Assembly: GCF_021347895.1 (NCBI RefSeq)
Contig: NC_067116.1
Coordinates: 38,335,677 to 38,399,676 of the forward strand
Source: Acanthochromis polyacanthus
Taxonomy: Eukaryota; Chordata; Actinopteri; Pomacentridae
Length of the DNA: 64,000 nt
Direction of reading: 5' to 3'
Both the position numbers and the translations under genes were made by a program. Below, in pieces: positions 11,821 through 44,374 of this stretch (position 1 is the stretch's first letter; every line of letters starts with the position of its first letter). The notes beneath the pieces are model-generated. The model was not told the DNA's origin, did no database searches, and saw only the letters and a program-made list of their open reading frames with translations.

Positions 11821-12623
11821 ATTACTCACTAGGCCACCAAATTTAAATCTGCCACCGAAATGAGTGTTTGAGATAACACTTAAAACTGCAGAGCCAAAGT
11901 CTGAACATGAAACGACAAACACTTCACCAAGCGCTGTACCACCAAATAAGGCCTCCCTTCGCTCTCTTAAGGCTTCCTGGTGTCGTGGAATTCACAAGAT
12001 GTTGCAAACCTTCCTTTGAAATTTTGCTTTCTGTTTACATGATTGCATCACAACTCTGCTGCACATTCATGCTGCAAATCTCCACTTTTGTAACATCCAA
12101 GGGGTGGATTCATATCTGGTGACCAGGGGAGGCAACGAAGAACAGGAAGTAGCAGTCAGAAGATGTAACAACTCAGACAGGCTGCGGCATTCGACTTCAT
12201 TGGTGCTAAGGGGCCCAAGAAAACATTCCTCATGCTATTATACTACGAATAACTGTAGACACAAGGTAGGTTGGGTCCATGGACTCGTGCATTAGAGGTT
12301 GAATTCTCAGCCTACTCTCAGTAACCTCAACAGAAATTGAGATTCATAAGATCTGGCGATGTTTTTTCAGCCGTCAACTCTCCAGTTTTGATGAGCCTGT
12401 TCCTTCTTGGCTGATCGAATTCGCATCTGATGTCGTCGCCCATTGGGCTTAAGGTTGCATGTGTTGTCCATTCTGAGGTGCTTTTCTGGAGTACGAGGGG
12501 CCTTTCTGTGTATTCCAACTATTTTTACACAGTTTTTCACACCAATCCGTGAAAACTATGAATGCTGCGGTGAAAATGTGAGGAGATCCACACCAAAAAT
12601 TATGAAGGTAATGGAAGTACCTG
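11821..12623. other. intergenic, no gene recognised
   Basis: Contains a perfect CArG-type motif CCAAATAAGG at 11942-11951. Nothing else supported. Confidence 0.5.
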
Positions 12624-12906
12624 ACCTACCAACACGGTCTCACGGGGATTCGTGAAACTGTTACGTAAATTTTTTGTTTCTTTTTCGTGCGCACCAACAC
12701 GATTTCGTCATGTTTTTCGTGCCGCTCACCACGAAATGTTTTTCGTGTTGCTCACAACGAAACCCGCTGTGGTAATCACAGCTGAAAGTGGTTTATACCA
12801 GCGGATTCATGACGATCTAAGCTGTCCATCGGCGTATACTGCTTGTGTGATCGCGTTTGCGGCCGCCGGCCGCCGGACATTCTTGAAATTCCTATGCAAA
12901 TTGGGG

Positions 12907-12938
<32 letters not shown>
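12907..12938 (+). repeat. homopolymer A(32)
   Basis: Uninterrupted A run inside the 592-bp MITE, followed by GGTAAGTG. Confidence 0.95.
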
Positions 12939-12940
<2 letters not shown>

Positions 12941-12954
12941 TAAGTGTACCACCG

Positions 12955-12987
12955 GGTTATGGTTATGGTTAGGGTTATGGTTAGGGA
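12955..12987 (+). repeat. telomere-like GGTTATGG/GGTTAGGG units
   Basis: Five to six imperfect hexamer-like units on the plus strand, two of them GGTTAGGG, inside the MITE. Interstitial and short. Confidence 0.75.
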
Positions 12988-13225
12988 CGATGTCATGCAA
13001 AATATAGCGTTGGATTCGCCATGGTTTTACATTAAAAATATAATACACACATTCGTTTGAAATACGTTCTGGGTGGCACGAAAAGTCCGCCGTTTAAAAT
13101 ACATTGGTGCGCATTTCGTGGTGAGCGGCACGAAAAACATGACGAAATCGTGTTGGTGCGCACGAAACCGAAACTAAAACTTACGTGACAGTTTCACGAA
13201 TCCTCGTGAGATCGGGCTGGACCTA

Positions 13226-14354
13226 CATCTACGTGATTTTATGTACAGCACAAATGCCACATGATTGGTTGATTAAATAAGTGTTTCTATAAAATGTTTG
13301 GTATGTGTATTTGTGGCCCATTTTTAAGATCTAGATCTTCAATAAGAACCAGTGGAGTGAGAAAGTATTAAAAGAGTGTGTTATTGGACTGGGCTTTTAA
13401 ACAGTGAGATAGTTAAAGGTTATAACAACAGTGGCCACCCATGAGTTCAACGTTGTGGGTGGGTGTTTGGGGACTGGAAGTATCAATAGATGAGTGACGA
13501 ATTACATATTTTAGTATGTTTCCGTTTAGAAGTTCAGCCAACACCCAAAATACCCTTTTAATTTTCTGGGTAACTCTTGGGTAGTTGTTTCATTTATGCA
13601 GTGACATTTTTTTTAACATTCTGCAGTGTTAATCTGTCTGTTTCTTCAAACTATTTATAAGTAAGCTTCACATTTTGCTATTTCAGTCCATATCTATGTT
13701 GAAATTTCACTTCTGCTCAATGCCAAAAAAGCTTTCAGTGCAAAAAATAATCGTGGAAAAGAAGCTGCTCATCAAAGCCAGGTTGAATAATAAAGTGACA
13801 GTTGAATCAACCTGAGAGTTTGGCGGTTTATCTTATGGGCATGAAGCTGATAAAACAGCTTGCTCCATTTTTCAGCACTCATCTGTGGTTCCAGGGTGAT
13901 GTGTGATGATTAGCTATCGATGAGCCAATCAATGAATGAGTTCTTATTGGTATTTGCCTTTGCAAAAGCTTCTTTCATCAAACTAGGCCAGCCTTGCACA
14001 CACCACAGGGCCACGGACAGACAGAAGGTGTTCTTGTTTATCTGCAGAAGGCCACTAAGTAGGAGGCTTTTATTGCCAGAATCATGTGTGCAGAAAAGAG
14101 AAAGGGAGGCCAGGCATGAGAAAAGGCCAAGGGACATGTTTCTAGTCCATGGCCATTAACAAACAGAAAGTGTAAACAACTAATACCAACTTTTTTTCTC
14201 TGAATACCAGCAATTTTTTTGCACCTTTATTGTAAATACCAGCAATCTTTGAACCTTATTTCTTGGCCCAGCATGATTTGCACATTGATTGCATGCTTTT
14301 TTGCACACTGATTCCCTTATTTTTCTTAAATTCAGCATGAATTAGCTACTGGAT
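13226..14354. other. intergenic, no gene recognised
   Basis: AT-rich non-coding sequence without repeats I can assign. Confidence 0.5.
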
Positions 14355-14397
14355 ATCTTGAATTTCCCGAAGGGAACAAATAAAATGTCTATCTATA
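14355..14397 (+). mobile_element. LINE-like 3' tail remnant
   Basis: CTTGAATTTCCCGAAGGGAA then CAAATAAAATGTCTATCTAT resembles the common teleost LINE end (TTGAATTTCCC, then ATAAA and TCTA repeats). Only the tail is recognisable. Confidence 0.4.
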
Positions 14398-15367
14398 ATG
14401 AATTTTACCTCTCATACTGGAACACTGGGATTTTATTCAGAATGACTGGTAATTTGTGTCTTCAGTCCCAAGAGATAAATGGTAGATCCTTCAGAATTAA
14501 ACCCTGTTTGCTTTGTAGAGTGCAAATTAGCTCATCTTTAAAGTACCGTCTTGTTGCATTCTCACTTACAAGCTCACTATAACAACTAAAAACAAGAAAC
14601 GGAGGCATGCGACGTCGTAACGCCTCACAGCATGCATGTTGTGTTCCCGACTGAGCCCCTGCGTTGGCATGCAGTTGTCTCGTCCTTTCATGTTCCTTTC
14701 CTGCTCTCCGGCTTTTTCTTAATGCTCCCGAGTCGAGCTCTATTCTCGGTGGTTACAAAAGTGGGAGAGCTACAAGTGCTGCTTCAAAACACCTTTCGCT
14801 GTAACTACATGTGTCAAGGAGCAGCTTCACATGAGGCTCGGCTCCATCTCCAGTCTGTCGCTCCACTTCCATATTCCTTCTCATCTCCAGGTGCTCACAG
14901 ATGTGGGGAACATTTCTGTGGGCTTCTCTAGCTTGAACCACCCTCCTCCCTACAGGCTGCTTCCACGAACTCACACCCCCACAACCATGATCCCAGGGTG
15001 TGTTCACTAACTTCCTACAGGTTAACCAAAAGTCCAAAAAGGCTGCTGCTGTTGTTGTTGCAGCTGGGCTTCAAAACTTTAATGAAGAATTTTGTTTTTA
15101 CTTGCAAGCCATTCATAGGCCCTGTCCACCCCTCAGACAACAAAAATGGTTCAGTCCAATCATCAATTACATCAGCTTTTGATATGTAAGGCAATATTTT
15201 ATCAATGGAATCCTGAGCTTCTCCACCTTTTTTCATACACCGCTCATATCGAGTTACCTCATGAAACAAATCGCACATGAAACCCAAGACTGAATAGGAC
15301 TCGGTGTTACTGAATGGGGTTCGTAATGAAACACTCACGGAGACGGCCTGATGTACTCATTTTGTTA
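14398..15367. other. intergenic downstream of midn
   Basis: No supported gene. A 107-codon minus-strand frame (15015-15338) has a fairly natural composition but no recognised family, and it overlaps plus-strand frames. It would lie just past the inferred midn poly(A) site. Confidence 0.45.
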
Positions 15368-15381
15368 TTTATTTATTTATT
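15368..15381 (-). terminator. midn: candidate distal poly(A) signal cluster of midn
   Basis: Three overlapping AATAAA hexamers on the minus strand (AATAAATAAATAAATAAC). They follow a U-rich stretch, and complexity rises just downstream. This is the strongest of five hexamer positions below the stop codon. Confidence 0.45.
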
Positions 15382-17146
15382 ACCTAAAAAAAAGAAAAAT
15401 GTTCTATCACAAGTCACACTGAAATGTATTGCTTAAGAAAAAAAATATATTCATATATTTTTTCGTTTTCTTTTTGTTTGTTTGTTTTTTGACATTTTTT
15501 TTTCTTTTTTGGAAACATTGTCTTGCTTCCATTATATTCCACCAAAAAAAAAAAAACAAAAACGATTTTTTTCCCCCCCGGACACGAGCATCGGCTGCTG
15601 CTGTGTCCTGACAAAACCTTCTCCCCCGCTTTTTAAAAAAAAAATGCACAAAGAAATACATAATTCACAGTTACCATTTTGGTTTCATAAATTAATACAG
15701 TCACACATGTGCTACACCGGTCTAGAGCTAGAACATTGTAAATTGTATTCTTGAATCCTGTTATTTTCAATAGTTGGCTACAAGAAAGAACAGGCAACTT
15801 AAATGACGTGATCAGAATTCCACCAACATACTGATTTTTAATCCTCTCTGTAATGCTTTTGTCATCTTTTTTGTTTTGTTTCATCTTTTTGAGTTTCACA
15901 CAGAAGTGAGGCACACACAGAGTATAGTTCATACATATACAAAAAAAATTAAATAAAAAAAATTTGGGAGGGGCAGGGGTTCAATTGTCCTTTAATAAAT
16001 GTTGTACCCAAGGAAACGGGAAGTGCATGTAGTCTGGTGTCCTCACAGGACCTTTTTTTATTCTGAATTAGGGCTGTTTCTCGCCAAGTACTGTGGCATA
16101 AACTTCCTCAGTTAACACAAGTCACAAAGATTTGAAGCTTTTTGCAGCTTGTTGGTGGGGAGAGGGATCAGGAGGGACGTGAGGTTTCGAAAAACAGACC
16201 AACAAGCATGGCAACACAATGAAGAAATGGGACAAAGACAATATTTGAGGAACAACACCTACTTTTTGAACAGTATTTGATTCACTCAAACAAGCTTTGC
16301 CCCTAAAAATCTACGACGGCCGCGAATACGGCAGCCGCATGCATCAACTGACGAAAACAAGCTTTTAAATCTGACACTGACACTTCAAGGGCAACATTTT
16401 TAAGGCACAGAAGCCTTGACATAATAGAGACTCCACCAGCTAAAAGCACTAAACAACAGATGCCCAGTGTCCTCAGTGACAAAAAAATGGCGCCTTTGAT
16501 GACAACAAGTCCGACATCGATACGCACAGAAATTTTTTTTTTGAAAAACCAAAGAAACGTTTCCCGCCCCCGTTGTCCCCAAGTGTCTCATTTTTTTTAG
16601 TGAAAGGTAAGGCCACTTAAAAAAAGATGAGGTTCACCAAAAAGGTAATCTCTCACTGCAATCTCTGGGAGTGCAATCGTGGTAGGGTGGTCGATCAGAC
16701 AGACAGACAGATAAAAGAGACAGACGAGATGCTTCTCTCCAGTGGGTTTGACGGACATTTGCTGTAAAAATCCACCGGTCTGTTGGGTTTTGTTTGTTTC
16801 CCTGCGTGAATGATACGTCCACATGAGCCTCTTGGTTGGCGTTCAGGCTGGGAGGATAGGGGAGGTGGTGAAACAGTTCTGGGTCCTTGAGAGTCACGGG
16901 GCTTAAAAACCAGTGTTTTTGGGGAGTTGAGAGAGAGAGAGTCAGTTGCTCTTTGCTCATCATCATCTTCATTGTCACACAACAGGAATGTTCAGTGCTG
17001 AGCAACAACGTGAGTCCGCACACTTTTAAACTTCATCTGTTTTGGTTTCTGCGTCGTAATACTTTTAGCAGTTGTTCTAACATTGAGAAATTTTTTTAAA
17101 AAGTTACAAAAAAATAATAAACCTAACCAAACCAAAGCAGCATTGT

Positions 17147-17152
17147 TTTATT
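17147..17152 (-). terminator. midn: candidate proximal poly(A) signal of midn
   Basis: AATAAA on the minus strand about 1.7 kb after the stop codon, in the context GAAAAATAAAACAATG. Use of this site would give a shorter 3' UTR isoform. Confidence 0.3.
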
Positions 17153-18859
17153 TTTCTTCACAAATTCATGCATGTTGTTAACCTTCATTCCCACAGCACC
17201 AGTTTTTTTTTTTTTAAATCTTCCATCAAATAGAAAAAAGATCAGTGTAATTTCACACTTCTGCATGCAAAGAAAAGTCACTTTCCCCCACCCCTTTTCC
17301 CGCTTTTTTTTAAAAATCCTCTTAATTTATAAGTCCCCCCATGTAGCAGCAAAACTGTGAAAGGCCTAACCTGATATGTCAATGGATGTACTGGTGGAGG
17401 CACTAGATAATGATGCTGGATAAAGATCCCCACTTCTTCTCCTTTTCCCTCTTTGCCAGTAAAAAAATAGAGTCATCATTACGAGGACTTGTGATAAAGT
17501 TGCGCGTCAAATGGGCCTAAAAAACTGGGACTTGGATTTTTTTTTTATCCTGTTATGCTAGAAAGTAGTGACCCGTGCATTTACTGCGGCTGTTGATTTT
17601 CGAGATTTTATTTGGGAGTAGACGACTGTGACAGAAAAAACATGGGATATTCTAAATCAATTAACAACAAAGTCAAACATACACACACCCTCATAAATGT
17701 TTGCCAGTTGTGACATTTATGTACACAAAAATCCCTCGACAAGTCTATTCAGGTCTGTGAGACATGAGGCGGGCTGGATGAAAAAAATGATCTTTCATTT
17801 TGTTGTGGCTAGACGAAATAATTCATGGATCAGCTAATGAATGATTGAATGGATGTACATATTCGTTGGTAGTCAATGACTTGACTAAAGCCACAGAGGG
17901 CTGCTGTTTTTAGAAAACAGCAGATAGGAAGAGAAATAAAAATAGATTTTTTTTTCCATATACATTTTAAAGATTTTAAAATCCTCTAAAGCACTTTCTG
18001 TTAATATTAATTCATTTTGTTTATTCATTAATCATTCCTATCGATACCCTATGTCACTGAGGTTGATATCAATACTTCCATATTCATTTTTTCTTAATTC
18101 TATTTCAGGCCCCACCTCCTCCTCCTCCTTTTTGCACATTTCGACCAGCTGTTATAAATCAAGAGAATGTGCAAATCAACAACTACTTTGAACTGTTAAT
18201 ATGAAAACCTGAATGCTTTGTGAACAATGCTACATATTTTTTTGTTTATAAAATATAATAATATGCTTAAAAGTGGAAAAAGAAAAAAGTTTAACCACCC
18301 CGTAACAGGTAAAAACTGGACTCTGGTTGGTGAGTTTTGAGATCAATAAGAATGCCCATTGGAATAATCCATAGTCCGGCAGTTCTGCCTTTTCTTGTGG
18401 TTAGGAAACACTGAGGCCTCCGGTGCTCCTGTCTTGTTAATAAGTCCAGTGTGGATCTCTTCATTTTCTGCCCAGAGTGCATGTTAAAAAAAAAAAACTT
18501 AGAAAAACAAAAATCTGAAAATACCACCACCACCACCGACTGAATTCTGCTATGCTCAAGTTCAGGTACGGTCTCTGTAATCACACCCTAAAAAAAGTCT
18601 TGTACACTGTTAAGTCCGGTTGTTGCCTGTCCAAATCCAAGCATCACAAGAGAGTTCTTTTGCTATTGTTGCTGTTTTCTCACAAGGTCAACTGCGAAGG
18701 ACAGAACGGGATTAAAGTCTGCAGGGTGGCTTGTTTTTCTCACGTCACAAAGACAGCTTTGATTTCCTCTTTGCAGTCACCTCCTGCCAATCCACTCCCC
18801 CAAAATATATCTCGTAGTAAATCCCGGGCGATGCTCTGCGCATCTTTGAATCTTTCAGT

Positions 18860-41009
<22,150 letters not shown>

Positions 41010-41461
41010 CCGATAACCTGTGGTCAGAGAGGGGGTGGGAGGTGGGGGGACAAGACGAGCAAAGCCGGGGATGAAGAGGGTGAGGAGGAGGATGGTGGCG
41101 AAGCGGATCCGTCGCTTCGACTACCGTCCCTTGTTCTGCTTGCAAATAATCAAAGGCAGCATTCAGAGGGCTTTTCTCTCTCTGCGTCCCTTTCTCTCTC
41201 TCTCCCTCCGAGAGTCAGAATAAAACCCAGTCCGTCTCCTCTCCGGTCGATATCATGAGAATATTCTCCCCCCGAGGAAAAATCAACTACACCAGCTTTT
41301 TCTTTTGCCCTCTTTGTTTGATCTTTTCTCTCTTTGTTGCGTTTTCCAGTGTGCAAAGCAAGTCTTCCGAAATGCTACATAGATGGGCAAAGACAGGACC
41401 GCAAGTATGTTGTCAGCAAAAAAACGCAACGGACGCTCATTGTTTTTACGCAAGCGGTTAC

Positions 41462-41655
41462 CTTTAAAAAACAAAACAAAACTGCGAGGTCTAAAAAAAC
41501 AAAAAATATTATAAATTCCTCTCGGATGTTTTCGAAGCTTTAGAGAAGAACAACACGGTCCGGAGCTGCAGAAGCCTCATGCGGCTAAAAGCGAGAGGCT
41601 CTCCGCTGCGCACTCGTGCCCAAGGCAGCTCCAGTGAAATATCGACAATGAACAT
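41462..41655 (-). other. midn: candidate non-coding first exon of midn (proximal, 1B)
   Basis: The exon would start about 30 bp below the TATA-like box and end at AAAG|GTAACC (donor GT at 41461-41460), which would pair with the exon 2 acceptor at 41018 (445-bp intron). The donor is only moderate. It contains an upstream reading frame of 48 codons, ATG at 41655-41653 and stop near 41509. Midnolin genes in mammals also have a non-coding leader exon. Confidence 0.45.
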
Positions 41656-41683
41656 TGTCACAAAGTATCCCACTTCCACCATC

Positions 41684-41791
41684 GATAAAATACGCCCACA
41701 GCCCCGAGGCGGCTCCACCAATCACAGGAGAGCTCCTTCAGGACGCCGCTGATTGTCAGCCAATAGGAGGCTGAGATCCACACCCACGTGG
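41684..41791 (-). promoter_or_regulatory. midn: candidate midn core promoter (CCAAT x2, TATA-like, E-box)
   Basis: Reading in the midn direction: CACGTG E-box in CCACGTGG at 41784-41791, two ATTGG (inverted CCAAT) elements at 41764-41760 and 41722-41718, a GTGGGCG GC element, then GTATTTTATCG at 41695-41684 as a TATA-like box. The spacing is canonical and predicts a start near 41655. GC-rich sequence with many CpG follows towards exon 2. Placement is inferred from motif geometry. Confidence 0.55.
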
Positions 41792-42741
41792 AGGGCAGGC
41801 GAGTTTAGGCCATTCATAATAAATTACAGCATAGAACAAAATATGTGGCCCATACCACAGCAGAGGTTCCTAAACTGAGGTCCGCGTGCCTTTACAGGTC
41901 ACCAGAGAGTGGTTGAAAGAGGATCCACGTTTAAAAAAACCCTAAACTAACAAATAAATACTTGTTAGTGCATGCTGCTAATTAATCATTTTTTACAGCC
42001 AAGTCAATAAAAAACTATTTTTTTTACAAGACTGGCATCTTACCACTCACTAATCTGTGTCAGGTCACATTTATTTAAAAAAATAATGCAGAAGGTCCTC
42101 CTGTGTGGGAACTGTGCAACAGGCTCAAAATAGCATCTCATTACAACAACAACTGCAAAAAATGAGGGGAAATACACCCAGTGTGAACACTGAATAACTG
42201 AATTTAGACTAAATCGATGCAGTTTCACTTGACATTATCAGTTGTTTTGATCGGGTCTCCTGTTGGAGCAGCAGCAACCAGCGTGGACGCAGCTATTTTA
42301 AACACTTGGAATAAAGATCACATCACCCCACCCTGTAAATCTGAGTTATCAGATGGGGCTGTAATGGCATTAATAGTGCTGACGCCATCCTCTTTCCCCT
42401 GACCTCAGCAACATGCAGAAACCATTAGAGTGGATACTATGCAGATTACACACGGGACAGGGGGAGAGGCCGGTCTCTATAGGAAGAAGGATGCCAGTAC
42501 ATCCAGTGTAGGCAGCACATGTGGCAGGAAGAGAGCATAATCTGGTGTGTGACTTGATATTTTCCAAGAAGTTGGATCAGTGCTGCTTGTGTTTTCCACT
42601 CTGAGCTGACCAGTAAATGTCACGAGCAAAATGCCTCAAGAAAACTAATCAGAAAAGGAGACAAGAGCGCAGTGAAAACACCAGGAAGCTGCTGGGGTGC
42701 ATCTGAAGCCTCCACGGTTCACCTCTATACAGAGCCTCAAG

Positions 42742-42751
42742 CCTTTAAAGG
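42742..42751. promoter_or_regulatory. palindromic CArG box (possible SRF site)
   Basis: CCTTTAAAGG fits CC(A/T)6GG exactly and is its own reverse complement. It lies about 1.1 kb upstream of the inferred proximal midn start and inside the possible first intron of the distal transcript. SRF drives many immediate-early genes; functional use here is inference. Confidence 0.3.
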
Positions 42752-43229
42752 GGCTTTAACGCTAACAAAAAGATACTCGGTCGCCACCTAGTGGTCATAC
42801 AATAAATGTTCACAATCAAAACTTGCAAGTGATTCAGGCTGAGGCTCTAATATTACAACATGCATTCATTTATCCCCCCAAAAATCTACTTGCTTGTGAG
42901 TCATGCTCGAATGTATGTAAAGCAGAGCACCACTGCGACAGCAAAATATGATTTAATGAGGTTGTTATTGTCCCTCTGGATAGACATTATCAGCTTACTG
43001 TCATCCACTAATTATAATTTACAGTAACCGTGGCATTCTCTTGTCGTCGATAAAGGTCGCAGCACGTCTCCGGAATTTACATGCAAGGTGGCACATTTAG
43101 GCAGCTGACAGGCTTTGATCGATCCGCGATTGGCTAATCAATTTCATGCCCAGCAACACAACAAACTTTACCAACATCACACCTCACATGCTCATTAGAT
43201 TTGATTGAAAGAAATGGAAGTAAACTTAC

Positions 43230-43400
43230 CAATTACTGTGGCGAAAACTCTAAAGCTTCGCGTAAAAGTCTCTTGTGTTCCAGTCCCCAGCTTCGATGTG
43301 TGAAGTAAACCAAGACAGTGATAAAATAAAAAAAAAGCTCTGAGTGTAAATCCAAGCACTTGACCATCCACAGTAAATTCTCCACAAAAAAACAGAAAGT
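43230..43400 (-). other. midn: candidate alternative first exon of midn (distal, 1A)
   Basis: A near-ideal splice donor, AATTG|GTAAGTTT, lies at 43230/43229 on the minus strand. It ends a CpG-containing stretch with an inverted CCAAT at 43458-43462. Splicing to the exon 2 acceptor at 41018 would give a second leader upstream of the same start codon. The 5' limit is not determinable; it could also belong to another transcript. Confidence 0.4.
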
Positions 43401-43740
43401 CTCTGACGGATCCGTGTGCGTCTGAAGCGCGTCGTTACGCACCGGAGCTCCGATGGGCCAATAAGGAGCAGCAGTTATGTCCCAAGATGCCTCCGTGTGT
43501 TTTTGTCGGTGCACCGGCGTCTTTCTCCGTGATAAGAACGTAGTTGGGGAAGGTGAGACTCCTCTTAACAGACTCTTCTCGGATATGGGTGGAGAGTAGC
43601 GTTCTTGTTATGTCAGCATGTGATTTAAGGTGGCCTCGCTTCACCCGGTTACCGCCTCCCGAGTCCGGCGTGTCCCGCCCGGTGGGAAAGAATGCGCCTA
43701 CGCACAGCCGGAACATATAAAGATTCCCGAGTGTGTCAAC
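43390..43740 (-). promoter_or_regulatory. midn: CpG-rich candidate distal promoter
   Basis: The stretch has locally dense CpG (for example GCGCGTCGTTACGCACCGG around 43430), an inverted CCAAT box at 43458-43462, and sits directly upstream of the strong donor at 43229. No convincing TATA box is present, as expected of a CpG promoter. No coding sequence was found in it. Confidence 0.35.
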
Positions 43741-44372
43741 TGTGTCCCGGCTTTCTCAGTAACAGAAGAGGGGGGTTTAATGCTCACACATGCCTGCAGA
43801 GAAACGCAACACCGGCTGCCACCTTAAGAAAAAGTCAATGAAATGAACGCTTTGGCGATGTCAGGGGTGTTGCCAGTATTTGACGACGTAGAGAAAAATG
43901 TCACCGGGCAACGGACAGGTAAACAGGCTGCCTGGATACAGGAACTGAACGCCTGTAAACAAAAACTGCTGGCACCATGTAAATCTGTGTTCGAGGAAAT
44001 AATGCACCTCTGATGTTAGACCTGTTTAATCAGATGCCAAAGTAGACATTCAGTTAAATTGAATTCAAACTGATTTATTGGCATAAATGTTACTATAGAA
44101 ATATTTGCAATTTAGTATGAAACAAGAAAGTACTCAGACAAATTTTTTTTCCCACTGTTAGTCAAATGTATTTTAGTTTCATAGGCAATAAAGCTAATTA
44201 TGCAGAAGAGCTTACTTCATAATGCCACATTAAGTCTTATGTAACTGCTTTGTCATACTGATCCACTAACCTATTTGCGTATTGTTTCAGAGTTTAACCT
44301 CTCAACAATGCATTCTGTTTTTAATTATTAATTAGACACGCCAACAATTGCTGTCAAGTAAAAGTTTTAAAG
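43741..44372. other. intergenic upstream of midn, with an RFX X-box
   Basis: Apart from the X-box at 43900-43912, non-coding and AT-rich. Confidence 0.5.
43900..43912. promoter_or_regulatory. RFX X-box motif
   Basis: GTCACCGGGCAAC fits the RFX consensus of two inverted half sites (GTNRCC and RGYAAC) with a one-base spacer. It lies about 160 bp upstream of the CpG-rich distal promoter region. RFX factors control ciliary and MHC class II genes; the target here is unknown. Confidence 0.35.
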
Positions 44373-44374
44373 TA

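Larger units (their letters stand above)
12629..13220. mobile_element. 592-bp MITE with about 110-bp terminal inverted repeats
   Basis: The left arm 12629-12738 and right arm 13112-13220 are inverted copies (about 85-90 percent by eye) sharing GCGCACCAACACGATTTCGT and GTGCCGCTCACCACGAAATG. Flanks ACCTA at 12624-12628 and 13221-13225 form a target-site duplication. The centre has a 32-base poly(A) (12907-12938) and a telomere-like block of GGTTATGG/GGTTAGGG units (about 12955-12987). CpG and TTCGTG motifs are unusually frequent. No transposase frame. Confidence 0.85.
15368..18859 (-). other. midn: midn 3' UTR (extent inferred)
   Basis: Below the stop codon there is no further splice-supported coding sequence. 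The stretch is AT-rich with many poly-U and poly-A tracts, as in long vertebrate 3' UTRs. Minus-strand AATAAA hexamers occur at 18025-18020, 17612-17607, 17152-17147, 16062-16057 and as an overlapping triple at 15381-15368. The distal cluster is taken as the end (about 3.5 kb of UTR), but any proximal site could be used. Overlapping ATTTA motifs within the distal cluster would suit a short-lived immediate-early mRNA. The end point is an inference. Confidence 0.5.
41018..43229 (-). other. midn: midn 5' intron region between leader exons and exon 2
   Basis: It contains the proximal promoter and exon 1B, the E-box and the CArG box described separately. Between 41800 and 43200 the sequence is AT-rich and non-repetitive, with no supported open frame. 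The minus-strand stretch 41055-41018 is the pyrimidine tract of the exon 2 acceptor. Confidence 0.5.

Noticed and set aside
12955..12987. Interstitial telomere or chromosome fusion point
   Set aside because: Only a few imperfect units, confined within a transposable element with target-site duplications.
12652..13048. Open frames on both strands inside the 592-bp MITE
   Set aside because: Translations consist of the terminal repeat and a poly-Lys or poly-Phe run from the poly(A); no transposase motifs.
15015..15338. 107-codon minus-strand frame just below the inferred midn poly(A) site
   Set aside because: Composition is fairly natural, but no family is recognised, no splice sites frame it, and overlapping plus-strand frames exist. 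A protein search would settle it.
43458..43466. CArG-like CCAATAAGG in the distal promoter
   Set aside because: Only five A/T bases between CC and GG, so it does not meet the SRF consensus; counted as a CCAAT box instead.
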